Assembly (NCBI GenBank): GCA_030530285.1
Contig: JAUMVD010000014.1
Location: forward strand, 1-40,482
DNA: 40,482 nucleotides
DNA from: Bacillota bacterium
Lineage (GTDB): Bacteria; Bacillota; Clostridia; Peptostreptococcales; Anaerovoracaceae
Direction of reading: 5' to 3'
Positions 9,261 to 17,149 of this stretch are shown in pieces. The position numbers and the translations under genes were made by a program. The notes beneath the pieces are model-generated. The model made no database searches. It was not told the origin of the DNA and was given only the letters and a program-made list of their open reading frames with translations. The stretch's first letter is position 1, and the number at the start of each line of letters is the position of its first letter.

Positions 9261-9313
9261 CTTCCATTTATTACCAGTTCACAGCGTCATTATAAACTGG
9301 AAATTTATGGAAG
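9261..9313. repeat. 53-bp imperfect inverted repeat
   Basis: CTTCCAT (9261-9267) pairs with ATGGAAG (9307-9313), and inside it CCAGTT pairs with AACTGG, separated by a partly paired AT-rich section. It lies between the terminator at 9329-9358 and the HTH-Uma2 promoter. It codes for nothing and has no T-run. Confidence 0.55.
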
Positions 9314-9328
9314 TCAAGTGTTCCCACC

Positions 9329-9358
9329 AAAAAACCGCCCTGTTGCGAGCGGTTTTTT
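9329..9358 (-). terminator. Bidirectional intrinsic terminator
   Basis: AAAAAACCGC and GCGGTTTTTT form a perfect 10-bp stem around a 10-base loop, giving a T-run on either strand. On the minus strand it sits directly downstream of the amidohydrolase/flavodoxin-fragment unit, which it would terminate. Confidence 0.75.
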
Positions 9359-9389
9359 ACTCTATGATAGTTGTTCTCTGCCGCTGCCC

Positions 9390-9560
9390 TTACAGACTCT
9401 TTGCAAATGCGCGGATCTCCTCCAGCTTCTCTTCACTCTGGTTCTCATCGCCAACCGCGGTGATCACGCCGGCATCTTCCATTCCGGTATATGCCAGATA
9501 TCCCTTATACTGTCCCATCGGGCCATCATACACGCCAGGGGATGCTGAGCTCAGCAGCAT
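9390..9560 (-). pseudogene. C-terminal remnant of a flavodoxin/NADPH-FMN-reductase-like gene
   Basis: A 56-codon minus-strand frame running from an ATG at 9560 to a TAA at 9390. It begins MLLSSASPGVYDGPMGQYKG and ends EEIRAFAKSL. The composition is protein-like (ASPGVYDG, GYLAYTGMEDAGVITAVGDENQ) and resembles the last third of flavodoxin-family or NADPH-dependent FMN reductases, but the FMN-binding N-terminal part is missing. It overlaps the amidohydrolase 3' end in another frame, and no good ribosome site precedes the ATG. I infer a deletion that joined a truncated flavoprotein gene to the amidohydrolase end. A genuine small protein is less likely. Family assignment is from memory of motifs only. 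Confidence 0.45.
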
Positions 9561-11251
9561 CGCGGCTGCAGTATTCCTTTTATATATACCCTCTCAGGTA
9601 TGATGTCGTGAATACGATATGGATCCATCTCGAACGGATTCTCCTCCAGAACGACGAAATCCGCGTCTTTGCCGGCCTCGATGGACCCGACTCTGTCCTC
9701 TATGCCAAGCTGCCTGGCGCCGTTTATTGTATATCCTTCGATCGCCTGTTCCAGCGTCAGTTTCTCGTCTGCAGGCGGGTACACAGGCGCCGTTCTGCCA
9801 TCGCGTCTGCCGCCGCTGGTCTGCCGACCGTAGTCCGGATCCTGTCTCGTGATCCCGACCTCCATTCCCCAGAAGGGACTCCAGTGCTCCAGCCTGTGCA
9901 GCTCCACTTCATCAGAACTGAGTGACACCGTTGCGCCGGTATCGAACACCGATCTGGTCTGCAGGGTCCGCAATCCCCGCTCCTCTCCCAGCAGCTGCTT
10001 CATGTTGTCCGGATCGGATCCGCAGTTTCCGCCGTTCCAGCTCGGAGTGAAATTCGCCACGATCCCCAGCTCCGCAAACCGCTTGATGTCTTCCGCTCGC
10101 AGCACTTCATCGTGGGCGCAAGTGACCGTGATGCGAAAGTCTTCCCCATCTCCTGCCGCCGCTTCACCCTTGAGAGTCTGTACGCAGTTCATCACCCGCC
10201 TTACCGCCGCTTCACCGACGGTGTGCAGATGGAAGTCGATTCCCTCGCGGTTCAGTTTACGCATGAATGCCAAAAGCTCTTTCTCTGAAATCAGCATTCC
10301 CCCGCATGTCCCGGTGTCCGCATAAGGTTCCACCATGCATGCGGTATGGATTCTCTGAGTTCCATCGTACATCATCTTCATGGTGTCGATGTGAATGTTT
10401 TCCGTCTCGTATTCGGCCTCATATTTCTTAAGCGCATCGATTGCCCCGTCCACCATATCCGGACGCCATAACATGTGGCACATGAACATGCGGACAGGTA
10501 TCCTGCCCTCTTCATCCATTTCTTTGAAGGTGCTGAATATCAGGTCTTCTTCTGTCATGTTGCCGGCATCGAATATCGTCGTCACGCCCCGGGAAATCAG
10601 ATAGCTTATGAGCTTGGTGATGCCGCTCTTAAGCTCCTGCTTCGAAGGCGTTTCGATGCCCAGTATCGGCACCATGGTCATCTCGGTTATGGTCCCGTTC
10701 AGTCTGCCGGCGGCGTCCCGCTCATACCTGCTGAGCCCCGGCGCGATATCCGCTTCATCTTCCCCGATCTTAAAATATCGCAGCGCCGCCGAATTGAGAA
10801 TCGCGCTGTGACATTCCTCCTCCACCAGGATCACCGGTCTGAATTTGACGATCTGATCCAGATCATCTCTGGTAATCGGGTCATCCTTCAGGATCTCCAC
10901 CTTGCCGTAGAACATGGCGTAATACAACCGAAACGGGTGTCTCTTCACCAGCGCTTTGAGCTTTGCCAGCACCTCGGCCTTTGACCGGCAGTCGTACATG
11001 GGCATGGATTCATCATCGTCATCACCGCCCAAAAATACGCTCATGGCGATATGCGCGTGCGAATCGATGATCCCCGGCATGACGAATTTGCCGCCGAGAT
11101 CCAGCACTTCCATGTCCTTCCCGCAGGCGTCTGCTTCTTCATTGCTTCCAACCAGCGCGAATTTGCCGTCTTTGACCACAAAGGCTTCGGCCCATGGCCG
11201 GTCCATATCCTGTGTATATACTCTGGCGTTTTTTACCGCATACTCTTTCAT
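9551..11251 (-). CDS. YtcJ-like amidohydrolase (amidohydrolase family 3)
   Basis: A metal-dependent hydrolase of 566 residues acting on an unknown C-N bond substrate. Visible landmarks: the N-terminal beta-sandwich strand VKNARVYTQDMDRPWAEAFVV, metal-ligand His65 and His67 (DSHAHIAM), FDAGNMTEEDL, a His in the TCAHDEV motif, SLSSDEVEL late in the barrel, and the C-terminal GSIEAGKDADFVVLEENPFE that closes the sandwich. I chose the ATG at 11251 (MKEYAVKN), two bases after the DUF2284 stop, over an upstream in-frame ATG that lies inside that gene. GGGAGG is about 15 bases upstream, so translational coupling is likely. The last residues (GILQPRCC) do not look like a natural family tail and coincide with the flavodoxin-like fragment. 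Confidence 0.87.
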   Translation of the reverse strand: MKEYAVKNARVYTQDMDRPWAEAFVVKDGKFALVGSNEEADACGKDMEVLDLGGKFVMPGIIDSHAHIAMSVFLGGDDDDESMPMYDCRSKAEVLAKLKALVKRHPFRLYYAMFYGKVEILKDDPITRDDLDQIVKFRPVILVEEECHSAILNSAALRYFKIGEDEADIAPGLSRYERDAAGRLNGTITEMTMVPILGIETPSKQELKSGITKLISYLISRGVTTIFDAGNMTEEDLIFSTFKEMDEEGRIPVRMFMCHMLWRPDMVDGAIDALKKYEAEYETENIHIDTMKMMYDGTQRIHTACMVEPYADTGTCGGMLISEKELLAFMRKLNREGIDFHLHTVGEAAVRRVMNCVQTLKGEAAAGDGEDFRITVTCAHDEVLRAEDIKRFAELGIVANFTPSWNGGNCGSDPDNMKQLLGEERGLRTLQTRSVFDTGATVSLSSDEVELHRLEHWSPFWGMEVGITRQDPDYGRQTSGGRRDGRTAPVYPPADEKLTLEQAIEGYTINGARQLGIEDRVGSIEAGKDADFVVLEENPFEMDPYRIHDIIPERVYIKGILQPRCC

Positions 11252-11253
11252 AA

Positions 11254-11778
11254 CTACTTCAGCAAGCCTCCCACAAGCACGAAATGATCCGGCAGCTTGC
11301 CCTCTTCGATCCATTCAATCTCTACGCCGCACAGCTCGGAAATCGTCTTGCCGACATTTCCTCCCAGCGCCTCGATGGAATATCTCATGCGATCCTGATG
11401 TCTGCAGGGCTCCCCTTCAGGTTTCGTGCATCTCTCACAAAGGCTGCAGGATCCCGCTGACAGAGATATGCTCCCAGGATATTCGGCTTCCATTTCGTAC
11501 AATTCTTCTGCCACTCTGGCTTTGACCTCTCTCAGAGCGTCTGTCATCTCTTCTTCCGTTCGGTCTCCCGTGAAATTCAGACGATACCCTATGACCATCA
11601 GTTCTTCGTATCTGCCCCAATATTCCAGCGGATGAAAAGCAAAAGGCGGGCATGACCAGATTGTGTTGTAGTTCGGACAGGCTTTGCAGCATTCTAAAAA
11701 GCCCTTCACGTCAACAAAGTCTTCCACGTAAGTCTCAACATCGATGCCGGCCTCAATTCTGTCAAGTGTATATTCCAT
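11254..11778 (-). CDS. DUF2284 cysteine-rich putative metal-binding protein
   Basis: A 174-residue cytoplasmic protein with the two cysteine clusters that define DUF2284: C30/C31/C34 plus C43 (CCKACPNYNTIWSCPP), and C111/C114/C117/C125 (SCSLCERCTKPEGEPC). Eight or more conserved cysteines suggest Fe-S or zinc binding. The family's role is not established. A strong GGAGGGAGG site precedes the ATG. It is the first gene of a two-gene unit with the amidohydrolase, whose start lies two bases after its stop. Confidence 0.88.
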   Translation of the reverse strand: MEYTLDRIEAGIDVETYVEDFVDVKGFLECCKACPNYNTIWSCPPFAFHPLEYWGRYEELMVIGYRLNFTGDRTEEEMTDALREVKARVAEELYEMEAEYPGSISLSAGSCSLCERCTKPEGEPCRHQDRMRYSIEALGGNVGKTISELCGVEIEWIEEGKLPDHFVLVGGLLK

Positions 11779-11796
11779 AACTGTCCTCCCTCCAGA

Positions 11797-11825
11797 ATTG
11801 TATCACGATGGCTGCGCATCATCAA
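11797..11825 (-). promoter_or_regulatory. Promoter of the DUF2284-amidohydrolase unit
   Basis: On the minus strand TTGATG (11820-11825), a 17-base spacer and TACAAT (11797-11802) lie just before the ribosome site of the DUF2284 gene. Confidence 0.55.
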
Positions 11826-12039
11826 TTAAACTCATAGGAAAGGCGGCTTGCCCGTACTACGCATGCCGCCTCCCCAGCAGAGATATTATATGGTTGGTTG
11901 TGAATGTCAAATGTTATTTACATCCATCCCGAATATGGCCTTTGCATGACAGCGCTGTGCATCCACTTGATCAGCGTGATGAAATCCTTCAATCGAACTG
12001 CCGGTGATATGAAATTTTTTGATGTAACTAATTACAGTG
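11826..12039. other. Non-coding part of the divergent gap before the hydrogenase operon
   Basis: No gene is supported here. The stretch holds a hairpin with perfect 7-bp arms, AGGCGGC (11841-11847) and GCCGCCT (11865-11871), around a 17-base loop, and a 10-bp palindrome ACAGCGCTGT (11949-11958). Neither is followed by a T-run. Short open frames exist on both strands but lack start and ribosome signals. Confidence 0.5.
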
Positions 12040-12065
12040 ACACAGTTATACTTGAATAACTGTGT
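12040..12065. promoter_or_regulatory. Perfect palindrome, candidate operator of the hydrogenase operon
   Basis: Arms ACACAGTTAT (12040-12049) and ATAACTGTGT (12056-12065) flank a 6-base centre. The right half overlaps the predicted -35 box (12052-12057) of the hydrogenase operon, the usual place for a repressor site. Because the + strand continues with T5, it could instead act as a weak terminator of upstream read-through. It does not match the Rex consensus as I know it. Confidence 0.55.
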
Positions 12066-12080
12066 TTTTATTTGTATATT
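12052..12080 (+). promoter_or_regulatory. Promoter of the hydrogenase operon
   Basis: TTGAAT (12052-12057), a 17-base spacer and TATATT (12075-12080) lie 57 bases before the first start codon. Between promoter and gene, the 9-mer TCAATGATG occurs twice in tandem (12108-12125), running into the GAGG ribosome site. Confidence 0.55.
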
Positions 12081-12137
12081 TACAGTATCAAGTTAGTCAA
12101 TTTTTTATCAATGATGTCAATGATGAGGTAGTTAAGA

Positions 12138-13991
12138 ATGAGCAGATTAGAATTCAAACAAAAGAGCCAGGCTCAGAAAGAGGTTGAGGCGCTTTACGGT
12201 GACATCCAAAGACGTGTCATCGCCAGCCCGCCAAGTCAGTGTCAGGTCGACATGACCTGTTCCTTTCTCAAGCTCTGTCAGGCACAGTCATGCGGTAAAT
12301 GTGTGCCGTGCAGAGTCGGTATCTATCAGATGATTCAGATTCTGGAGAAGATACTGGATATCGATGAACCGAGTTCAACTGAAGACCTGATTTTGCTGCA
12401 GAAAACCGCAGAAACCATTCGTGACTCATCAGATTGCGCCATCGGATGGGAGACGGCTGAGATCGTGCTGAAGAGTCTCCAGAGCTTTGGGGAAGATTAC
12501 ATGTCCCATATCGAGCGCAAACGTTGTTCCGACAGCGTAACGGATCTCAGAAATACTGTTCCTTGTGTATCCAAGTGTCCTGCGGAAGTCGATATCCCGG
12601 GATACATTTCTCTCATCAAAGCCGGCAGGTATGATGACGCCGTTAAACTGATCCGAAAGGACAATCCGTTCCCTACCGTATGCGCGCTCATCTGCGAGCA
12701 CCCTTGCGAGGGACACTGCAGGAGAAATATCCTGGATGCTTCCATCAACATCCGAGGACTTAAGATGTTCGCTGTAGATAACTGCTCAGACGTGGTCCCT
12801 GTGCCTGAAAAAATGCCTGAGACCGGCAAGAGAATCGCCATCATCGGCGGCGGTCCGAGCGGACTTACCGCAGCGTATTATCTCTCGCTGATGGGTCACA
12901 AGACCAAAGTCTTTGAGCGCAGAGCGCAGCTGGGCGGAATGCTCCGCTACGGTATCCCGAGCTACCGTCTGCCGAGACACCGTCTTGACTGGGATATCCA
13001 GTCCATACTGTCTGCAGGCGTAGAAGTGGAACTGAATGCCGACATCAATACGGAAGAAGCGGTCAATAAACTGATGAAGGAATTCGACGCGGTATTCGTC
13101 GCTATTGGCGCCCATAACTATAAGATGATCGGCATCGAAGGCGAAGAGAGCAACGGCGTTCTTTCGGCGGTGGATATGCTCCGCGGCATCGGAGACGATA
13201 AGATGCCTGACTTTAAGGATAAAAGAGTCGTCGTCGTGGGCGGCGGCAACGTTGCCATGGACGTGGCCCGTACCGCCATGCGTCTCGGCGCTGCCCACGT
13301 TGACATCGCATACAGAAGACGTAAGATCGATATGACTGCCCTCCCGGAAGAAATCGACGGTGCAATCGCCGAAGGCTGCCGTTTGCTGGAGCTCAGAACC
13401 CCGGTCAGAATCGAATCGGATGAAGACGGCAACGTGAAGGCTCTCGTGGTACAGCCTCAGAAAGTCGGTCCTTATGATTCCTCCGGCAGACCGAAATCCT
13501 TCCCTGCGCAGAAGGAAGAGCAGGTTCTGGAATGTGACATCGTGGTTGGCGCAATCGGCCAGGAGATCGATTCGGAAGTATTCGAAAAGGCCGGCGTCTC
13601 CGTTCTCTGGAAGAAGCTCAACACCGATGAATCCATGGCTGTGGAAGGCATGGAAGGCGTCTTCGCCGGCGGAGACAGCGTAACCGGACCGTCAACTGTC
13701 ATCAACGCCATCGCCCAGGGCAGAGTCGCTGCGGCGAACATCGACAACTATCTTGGTTACAACCACGAGATCAAAGTGGAACTGGATATCCCTGAACCTG
13801 AACTGGATGACTACATCCAGTGCGGCAGATCCGAACTTTCCAGCAGGTATCCGGATGAACGAAACAGAGACTTTGACGGCTTTGAAAACGGGCTTCTCCT
13901 TGAGGAAGCGATACAGGAAGCCAGCCGCTGCCTGAGATGTGACTGCAACAATCTCGGCGCTTTCAGAGGAGGGAGGCATACATCATGGTAA
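12138..13991 (+). CDS. NuoF-type Fe-S domain fused to GltD/NfnB-like FAD-NAD(P)H oxidoreductase (hydrogenase partner)
   Basis: A 617-residue flavoprotein predicted to pass electrons between NAD(P)H and the hydrogenase encoded next. N-terminal domain (about 20-125): the SCGKCVPCR motif with C52, C55, C58 and a distal C100, which is the [4Fe-4S] ligand set of NuoF/HydB C-termini. Middle (about 130-225): the GltD-type double-cluster region with C143, C147, C182, C186, C190 and C194. C-terminal (about 230-590): the FAD motif IIGGGPSG (235-242), a second dinucleotide motif VVVGGGNVAMD followed by AYRRR, and a closing CLRCDC. The YRRR motif hints at NADPH. The ribosome site is GAGG. It overlaps hydA by 7 bases. 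GltD-like partners are known for some clostridial [FeFe]-hydrogenases; this fusion order is notable. NADH versus NADPH is not settled. Confidence 0.88.
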   Translation: MSRLEFKQKSQAQKEVEALYGDIQRRVIASPPSQCQVDMTCSFLKLCQAQSCGKCVPCRVGIYQMIQILEKILDIDEPSSTEDLILLQKTAETIRDSSDCAIGWETAEIVLKSLQSFGEDYMSHIERKRCSDSVTDLRNTVPCVSKCPAEVDIPGYISLIKAGRYDDAVKLIRKDNPFPTVCALICEHPCEGHCRRNILDASINIRGLKMFAVDNCSDVVPVPEKMPETGKRIAIIGGGPSGLTAAYYLSLMGHKTKVFERRAQLGGMLRYGIPSYRLPRHRLDWDIQSILSAGVEVELNADINTEEAVNKLMKEFDAVFVAIGAHNYKMIGIEGEESNGVLSAVDMLRGIGDDKMPDFKDKRVVVVGGGNVAMDVARTAMRLGAAHVDIAYRRRKIDMTALPEEIDGAIAEGCRLLELRTPVRIESDEDGNVKALVVQPQKVGPYDSSGRPKSFPAQKEEQVLECDIVVGAIGQEIDSEVFEKAGVSVLWKKLNTDESMAVEGMEGVFAGGDSVTGPSTVINAIAQGRVAAANIDNYLGYNHEIKVELDIPEPELDDYIQCGRSELSSRYPDERNRDFDGFENGLLLEEAIQEASRCLRCDCNNLGAFRGGRHTSW

Positions 13992-15703
13992 ATGTTACGA
14001 TAAATGGACGAAAAACTACAGTTCAGCAGGGAACTACGATACTCAACGCCGCAAAGGCCGTAGGCGTAGAGATCCCGCACATCTGTTACTGGGAAGGTCT
14101 GAACGATATCGGCGCCTGCCGAATCTGCGTCGTGGAGCTTGAAGGCAAGGACAAGCTTGTCTCCTCCTGCAACACGGAGGTGGAAGAAGGCATGGTGATC
14201 TACACCAACAGTCCTAAGGTCAGACAGTCTCGCAAGATCAACATCCAGCTCGTGCTGGCGGAGCATGACTGCAAGTGCGCCACCTGCCCTCGAAGCGGCA
14301 ACTGCGCTCTGCAGAGCATCGCCAGAGACCTGGGCGTTGTCGGCACATCCTTTGAGAACAATGCCGATGATTACCGATGGGATGATTCATTTCCTCTCAT
14401 CCGAAACGCGGCAAAGTGCGTCACCTGCCTGCGCTGCGTTCAGGTCTGCGACAAGATCCAGAACATGAACGTCTGGGAGAAGCTGGGGTCCTCATTCAGG
14501 ACGACTGTCGGCGTTACCGATGGCGTTCAGATCCGAAACGCGCACTGCACCCTTTGCGGACAGTGTATTACGCACTGCCCTGTGGGCGCTTTGAGTGAGA
14601 GAAATGATACCGATAAGGTGCTGGATGCTCTGGCGGATCCGGAAACGATTACGATGGTGCAATTCGCGCCTGCAGTCAGAGTCGCCTGGGGTGAGAAAAT
14701 CGGCATGAATCGTGTGGAACAAACTACCGGCAAGCTGGTGGCCGCCCTCAAGCAGATCGGCTTCGACTATGTATTCGACACCGTATACACCGCTGACATG
14801 ACCATCATGGAGGAAGGCAGCGAACTGATCCAGCGGCTGGGCAATAAAGCTGAGCACAGCTGGCCGATGTTCACATCCTGCTGTCCGGGATGGCTGAGAT
14901 TCGTTCAGCTGGAATACCCTGAACTGATTCCGAATCTGTCCACTGCCAAGTCGCCGCAGCAGATGTTCGGCGCCATCAGCAAGACATACATTGCGGAGAA
15001 AATGGGCATTGACCCTGCGAAGATCGTCTCCGTTTCAATCATGCCATGCACCGCGAAGAAATACGAATGTGATGAGCATACGCTGAAGGATTCCGGCTTC
15101 AAGGATGTCGACGTGGTTCTCACCACCAGAGAGCTGGATAACCTGATTTCCATGGACGGCATCAAAGCTGCCCAGCTGCCTGAGGCGCCATTCGATGATT
15201 TCTTTGGCGAGGGCACGGGCGCAGGCGTCATCTTCGGCGCTACCGGCGGCGTAATGGAAGCCGCATTACGATCCGCTTACTTCCTCATCACCGGAGAAAA
15301 CCCTCCGGTCAACGCCTTCCAGAACGTCCGCGGCATGGACGGATGGAAGGAAGCCACCTTTACCGTAGCCGGCATCAAGCTGCGCATCGCCGTAGCCAAC
15401 GGCCTGGGCAATACGAGGAAGCTGATCGAGGCCATCAAACGCGGTGATGTCCAGTATGATTTCGTTGAGATCATGGCCTGCCCTGGCGGATGCTCCGGCG
15501 GCGGCGGTCAGCCTATCCACGATGGAACGGAAATGGCTGCCCTCAGAGGAAATGAACTGTATAACATCGACAATACTCTGGACATCCGATTCTCACATGA
15601 AAATCCAACCGTTATCATGTCATACAAAGAGTATTTCGGCGCTCCGAATTCCGAAAAAGCTCACCATCTGCTCCACACAGATGTTTCAACATGGAGGCTG
15701 TAA
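13985..15703 (+). CDS. hydA: [FeFe]-hydrogenase, CpI-like, with full relay of accessory clusters
   Basis: Catalyses 2H+ + 2e- to H2 and the reverse. Length is 572 residues, essentially that of Clostridium pasteurianum CpI. From the N-terminus: a [2Fe-2S] domain (C34, C45, C48, C62), a His-ligated [4Fe-4S] motif (HDCKCATCPRSGNC, 94-107), two ferredoxin-type clusters (CVTCLRCVQVC about 145-155; CTLCGQCITHC about 188-198), then the H-cluster domain with L1 TSCCPGW (C299, C300), L2 MPCTAKKYE (C355) and L3 MACPGGCSGGGGQP (C499, C503). C299 matches the proton-transfer cysteine of active enzymes. It starts 7 bases inside the flavoprotein gene and ends in a TAATG overlap with hydG. Probably cytoplasmic: no signal peptide. 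Confidence 0.97.
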   Translation: MVNVTINGRKTTVQQGTTILNAAKAVGVEIPHICYWEGLNDIGACRICVVELEGKDKLVSSCNTEVEEGMVIYTNSPKVRQSRKINIQLVLAEHDCKCATCPRSGNCALQSIARDLGVVGTSFENNADDYRWDDSFPLIRNAAKCVTCLRCVQVCDKIQNMNVWEKLGSSFRTTVGVTDGVQIRNAHCTLCGQCITHCPVGALSERNDTDKVLDALADPETITMVQFAPAVRVAWGEKIGMNRVEQTTGKLVAALKQIGFDYVFDTVYTADMTIMEEGSELIQRLGNKAEHSWPMFTSCCPGWLRFVQLEYPELIPNLSTAKSPQQMFGAISKTYIAEKMGIDPAKIVSVSIMPCTAKKYECDEHTLKDSGFKDVDVVLTTRELDNLISMDGIKAAQLPEAPFDDFFGEGTGAGVIFGATGGVMEAALRSAYFLITGENPPVNAFQNVRGMDGWKEATFTVAGIKLRIAVANGLGNTRKLIEAIKRGDVQYDFVEIMACPGGCSGGGGQPIHDGTEMAALRGNELYNIDNTLDIRFSHENPTVIMSYKEYFGAPNSEKAHHLLHTDVSTWRL

Positions 15704-17142
15704 TGGCGGAATACAACAGTACATCAACAAAGGCAGAAGAATTTATAAATGATGCTAAGATCAGGCAGACTCTGGCCTTTGCCGAGGCTCATAAAGATGA
15801 TCTGGAATTGATGAACGCTATACTGGAAAAAGGCAGAGAATATCGCGGTCTCTCATACGCAGAGGCCGCGACTCTGCTGGAATGCGAGGATCCCGATATC
15901 ATTCGGCAGATTTTCGATCTGGGCAAGGAGATCAAGGAGCATTTCTACGGCAACCGAATCGTTATGTTCGCTCCGTTATATCTGTCCAATTACTGTGTCA
16001 ACGGCTGCGTTTACTGTCCATATCACGGGCAGAATAAAACCATTCCGCGAAAGAAGCTGACCCAGGATGAAATCCGCCGGGAAGTCATCGCCCTGCAGGA
16101 CATGGGGCACAAACGTCTGGCGATCGAAGCCGGGGAACACCCCGTTGAGAATCCCATCGAATATATCCTGGAGAGCATCAAAACCATCTACAGCATCAAA
16201 CATAAAAACGGCGCGATCCGCAGAGTCAACGTCAATATCGCGGCAACCACTGTTGAAAACTATAAAAAACTCAGGGATGCCGGAATCGGCACATACATCC
16301 TGTTTCAGGAAACATATAACAAGGAAGCTTACGAACAGCTTCATCCTGCGGGTCCAAAGAGCGACTACGCCTACCATACCGAAGCGATGGACCGCGCCAT
16401 GCAGGCCGGCATAGACGATGTGGGCTGCGGCGTGCTCTATGGCCTGAACAACTATAAATACGACTTCGTCGGCATGCTGATGCACGCCCACCACCTGGAA
16501 AAGACCTATGGCTGCGGACCTCACACCATAAGCGTGCCGCGGGTCCGTCCTGCAGATGATATCGACCCCGATGCCTTCGACAACGGTGTTCCGGATGATG
16601 TCTTCAAGCGCATCGTGGCGGTTCTTCGCATCGCCGTGCCGTATACCGGCATGATCATGTCGACTCGCGAAAGCGCAAAGACCCGGCGTGAATGTCTGGA
16701 AATCGGCATCACCCAAATCAGCGGAGGCAGCAGGACCAGCGTCGGCGGATACATGGATGAACTGGATGAACGCGGTGGATTCGATTCTGAAGACACCGCC
16801 CAGTTTGATGTAGAGGACAGGCGTACCCTGGGCGAAGTCGTAAGCTGGCTGATCGATCTGGGCTATGTCCCGAGCTTTTGCACGGCCTGCTACAGAGAAG
16901 GCCGAACCGGTGACCGGTTCATGAGCCTGCTGAAGTCAGGACAAATCGCCAATTGCTGTCAGCCGAATGCGATGATGACACTGAAGGAATTCCTGATTGA
17001 CTATGCCGATGAGGAAACCAAAGCCAAGGGCGACGCACTGATTGAAGAAAAACTGACCCTCATCCCGAACGAAAAAGTTCGCGAATTGACACGTCACCAC
17101 CTCGCCGAAATCGAAAAAGGCAACCGCGATTTCAGATTGTAA
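15703..17142 (+). CDS. hydG: [FeFe]-hydrogenase maturase HydG (radical SAM tyrosine lyase)
   Basis: Cleaves tyrosine to supply CO and CN- ligands as an Fe(CO)2(CN) synthon for the H-cluster. The SAM-cluster motif CVNGCVYC has C98, C102 and C105. The C-terminal extension carries FCTACYREGRTGDRF and a later NCC, the CX2CX22C set that binds the auxiliary cluster and distinguishes HydG from ThiH. I place the start at ATG 15703 (MAEYNS), because GGAGG lies 5 bases upstream and the ATG overlaps the hydA TAA by one base. An ATG 12 bases earlier lies before that ribosome site. Product 479 residues, the usual length. Confidence 0.96.
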   Translation: MAEYNSTSTKAEEFINDAKIRQTLAFAEAHKDDLELMNAILEKGREYRGLSYAEAATLLECEDPDIIRQIFDLGKEIKEHFYGNRIVMFAPLYLSNYCVNGCVYCPYHGQNKTIPRKKLTQDEIRREVIALQDMGHKRLAIEAGEHPVENPIEYILESIKTIYSIKHKNGAIRRVNVNIAATTVENYKKLRDAGIGTYILFQETYNKEAYEQLHPAGPKSDYAYHTEAMDRAMQAGIDDVGCGVLYGLNNYKYDFVGMLMHAHHLEKTYGCGPHTISVPRVRPADDIDPDAFDNGVPDDVFKRIVAVLRIAVPYTGMIMSTRESAKTRRECLEIGITQISGGSRTSVGGYMDELDERGGFDSEDTAQFDVEDRRTLGEVVSWLIDLGYVPSFCTACYREGRTGDRFMSLLKSGQIANCCQPNAMMTLKEFLIDYADEETKAKGDALIEEKLTLIPNEKVRELTRHHLAEIEKGNRDFRL

Positions 17143-17149
17143 TAAAGAC

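Noticed and set aside
11905..12030. Short open frames on the minus strand in the gap before the hydrogenase operon (one ends IKWMHSAVMQRPYSGWM)
   Set aside because: About 35-45 codons, no start with a ribosome site, no family resemblance; consistent with chance.
12040..12065. Rex (NADH-sensing) site at the hydrogenase promoter
   Set aside because: The palindrome lacks the TTGTTAA/TTGTGAA half-sites of Rex boxes; the nearby TTGTGAATGTCAAA (about 11897-11910) has only one good half.
15976..16716. 246-codon open frame on the minus strand inside hydG
   Set aside because: A shadow of hydG. It lies opposite the radical SAM motif and conserved barrel and has no recognisable domain.
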